DNA from: Collinsella aerofaciens
GTDB lineage: Bacteria; Actinomycetota; Coriobacteriia; Coriobacteriales; Coriobacteriaceae
Assembly (NCBI GenBank): GCA_030841765.1
Contig: JAUUSS010000127.1
Coordinates: 1 to 5,848 of the forward strand
Length of the DNA stretch: 5,848 nucleotides
Direction: 5' to 3'
The notes under the pieces are model-generated. The model did no database searches. It was not told the origin of the DNA and was given only the letters and a program-made list of their open reading frames with translations. Below, piece by piece: positions 4,927-5,848 of this stretch (the stretch's first letter is position 1; each line of letters opens with the position of its first letter). Both the position numbers and the translations under genes were made by a program.

Positions 4927-4959
4927 TTTTAAGCATCTGAGCATTTTGAAAGGCAGGAT

Positions 4960-5848
4960 ATGACCGCAACCGCCAGTCGAACCACCAACCGCAGACCCGA
5001 GCTTTTGGCGCCCGCCGGAGGACCCGAGCCCTTTGCCGCCGCACTCGCCGCCGGGGCAGACGCCATCTACTGCGGCATGGGCAGCTTCAACGCCCGCCGC
5101 AAGGCCACCAACTTTACCGACGAGGCCTTTGAGCAAGCCTGCCGCGCCGCACATCTAGCCGGGTCGCGCGTCTACGTCACGGTCAACATCGTCATCAAGC
5201 AGTCCGAGATGGGCGATGCGCTGCAACTCATCCATCGCTGCTCCACGCTGGGCGCCGACGCCTTCATCATCCAGGACTGGGGCCTGTTCTTTGAGGTCAA
5301 GCGCACGATGCCCGGCATCGAGACGCACATCTCAACCCAAGCAAACATCCACGATGCTCGCGGTACCCTTTGGTGCCGCGAGCAGGGCGCCGACCGTGTG
5401 ACCCTCTCGCGCGAGCTTTCCATCGACGAGATTGCCGCCATTCACGATGCCGCGCCCGATGTGGACCTTGAGGTCTTTAGCCATGGCGCCATCTGCTTTT
5501 GCTACTCGGGTCTGTGCCTGCTTTCGAGCTTTGCCATGGCGGGACGATCGGCCAACCGCGGCATGTGCGCTCAGCCCTGTCGCCTGCCTTACGAGCTGAT
5601 CGACGAGAACGGCCGCGCGCTCTCCCCCGCCGGCCGCGAGCGTGCGCTATGCCCACGTGACACCAACACTTCACAGCTTGTTCGCCGTCTGTATGGCGCC
5701 GGCGCCGCGTCGCTCAAGCTCGAGGGCCGCATGAAGGCGCCCGATTACGTGTACTCCATCGTTGATGTATATCGTCACGAAATTGACGACATGCTATCCG
5801 GAGCCACCGTTGCCAAGGACGAGGAAGCCGCCCGCCAGCGCCAGCTCA
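4960..5848 (+). CDS. Peptidase U32-family protein (RlhA/TrhP-type), 3' end cut by window
   Basis: The first 296 codons are present and the frame is still open at the right edge. After a short polar N-terminus comes ELLAPAGGPEPFAAALAAGADAIYCG (residues 14-39), the family's opening beta-alpha unit. The U32 signature EVFSHGAICFCYSGLC follows at 171-186, then RSANRGMCAQPCR (196-208) and LKLEGRMK (252-259). Cys179, Cys186, Cys203 and Cys207 match the four-cysteine set expected to hold an iron-sulfur cluster in the tRNA/rRNA-hydroxylating members. Despite the peptidase name, E. coli relatives YegQ (TrhP) and YdcP (RlhA) make 5-hydroxyuridine in tRNA and 5-hydroxycytidine in 23S rRNA. Which branch this is cannot be settled without the C-terminus; the E. 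coli proteins are about 450 and 650 aa. Start: ATG at 4960, with AAGG 6 nt upstream. It is probably expressed on its own, away from the purine unit. Confidence 0.9.
   Translation, partial: MTATASRTTNRRPELLAPAGGPEPFAAALAAGADAIYCGMGSFNARRKATNFTDEAFEQACRAAHLAGSRVYVTVNIVIKQSEMGDALQLIHRCSTLGADAFIIQDWGLFFEVKRTMPGIETHISTQANIHDARGTLWCREQGADRVTLSRELSIDEIAAIHDAAPDVDLEVFSHGAICFCYSGLCLLSSFAMAGRSANRGMCAQPCRLPYELIDENGRALSPAGRERALCPRDTNTSQLVRRLYGAGAASLKLEGRMKAPDYVYSIVDVYRHEIDDMLSGATVAKDEEAARQRQL

Larger units (their letters stand above)
4580..4959. promoter_or_regulatory. Divergent control region between ridA and the U32 gene
   Basis: This 380-nt stretch contains no credible gene. From the ridA side it holds the ribosome binding site, a 13-bp hairpin (4613-4660), a candidate ridA promoter (4670-4698), and an unexplained 4699-4780 stretch in which AACGGCAC occurs twice about 20 nt apart. 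Beyond that are the 26-bp palindrome (4781-4852) and a candidate promoter for the U32 gene (4899-4926). Confidence 0.7.

Noticed and set aside
4202..5044. A 280-residue extended form of RidA
   Set aside because: The extra N-terminus is translated from the divergent control region, the repeat palindrome and the antisense of the U32 gene. The ATG at 4579 has a strong ribosome binding site and gives a standard RidA length.

Overview
The window looks like chromosome of a moderately high-GC gut Actinomycetota of the class Coriobacteriia, most likely Collinsella or a close relative. This rests on GC-rich third codon positions, strong AAGGAG-type ribosome binding sites, the protein families present, and an intergenic repeat beginning GGGGACGGAGGGAAACGG that I associate with that group. 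The taxonomic call is inference, since no rRNA or other marker gene is present.

Layout. (1) Positions 1-123 lie downstream of the first gene and hold two GC-rich hairpins. (2) Positions 124-3069, minus strand, carry a two-gene purine unit: an NCS2 purine (xanthine/urate-type) permease transcribed first, then an SsnA-type amidohydrolase. A 195-nt gap between them can fold into several consecutive hairpins. (3) Positions 3070-3421 are an AT-rich divergent control region with a good sigma70-type promoter for the permease, a Fur-like sequence lying across that promoter, and several inverted repeats. (4) Positions 3422-4078, plus strand, encode a YheO/DauR-type regulator (PAS-like sensor plus C-terminal HTH). 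(5) Positions 4079-4201 hold one copy of the intergenic repeat and a strong intrinsic terminator between convergent genes. (6) Positions 4202-4579, minus strand, encode a complete RidA-family enamine/imine deaminase whose transcript probably begins with a very stable hairpin. (7) Positions 4580-4959 are a second divergent control region, including a perfect 26-bp palindrome built from two inverted copies of the repeat. (8) From 4960 to the right edge, plus strand, runs a peptidase-U32-family protein of the RlhA/TrhP RNA-hydroxylation type, cut off by the window end.

How they fit together: the permease would import a purine, SsnA is a predicted deaminase known from purine-catabolic clusters (E. 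coli ygf/xdh region), and the divergent regulator is the obvious candidate to control them. RidA could scavenge reactive enamine/imine by-products, but a terminator and a convergent gene separate it from the purine unit, so a shared pathway is only a hypothesis. No mobile-element gene, CRISPR array, tRNA or rRNA was seen. The least ordinary items are two departures from the usual substrate-site motifs in the permease, the three-copy repeat family, and the structured RNA candidates between permease and ssnA and in front of ridA.
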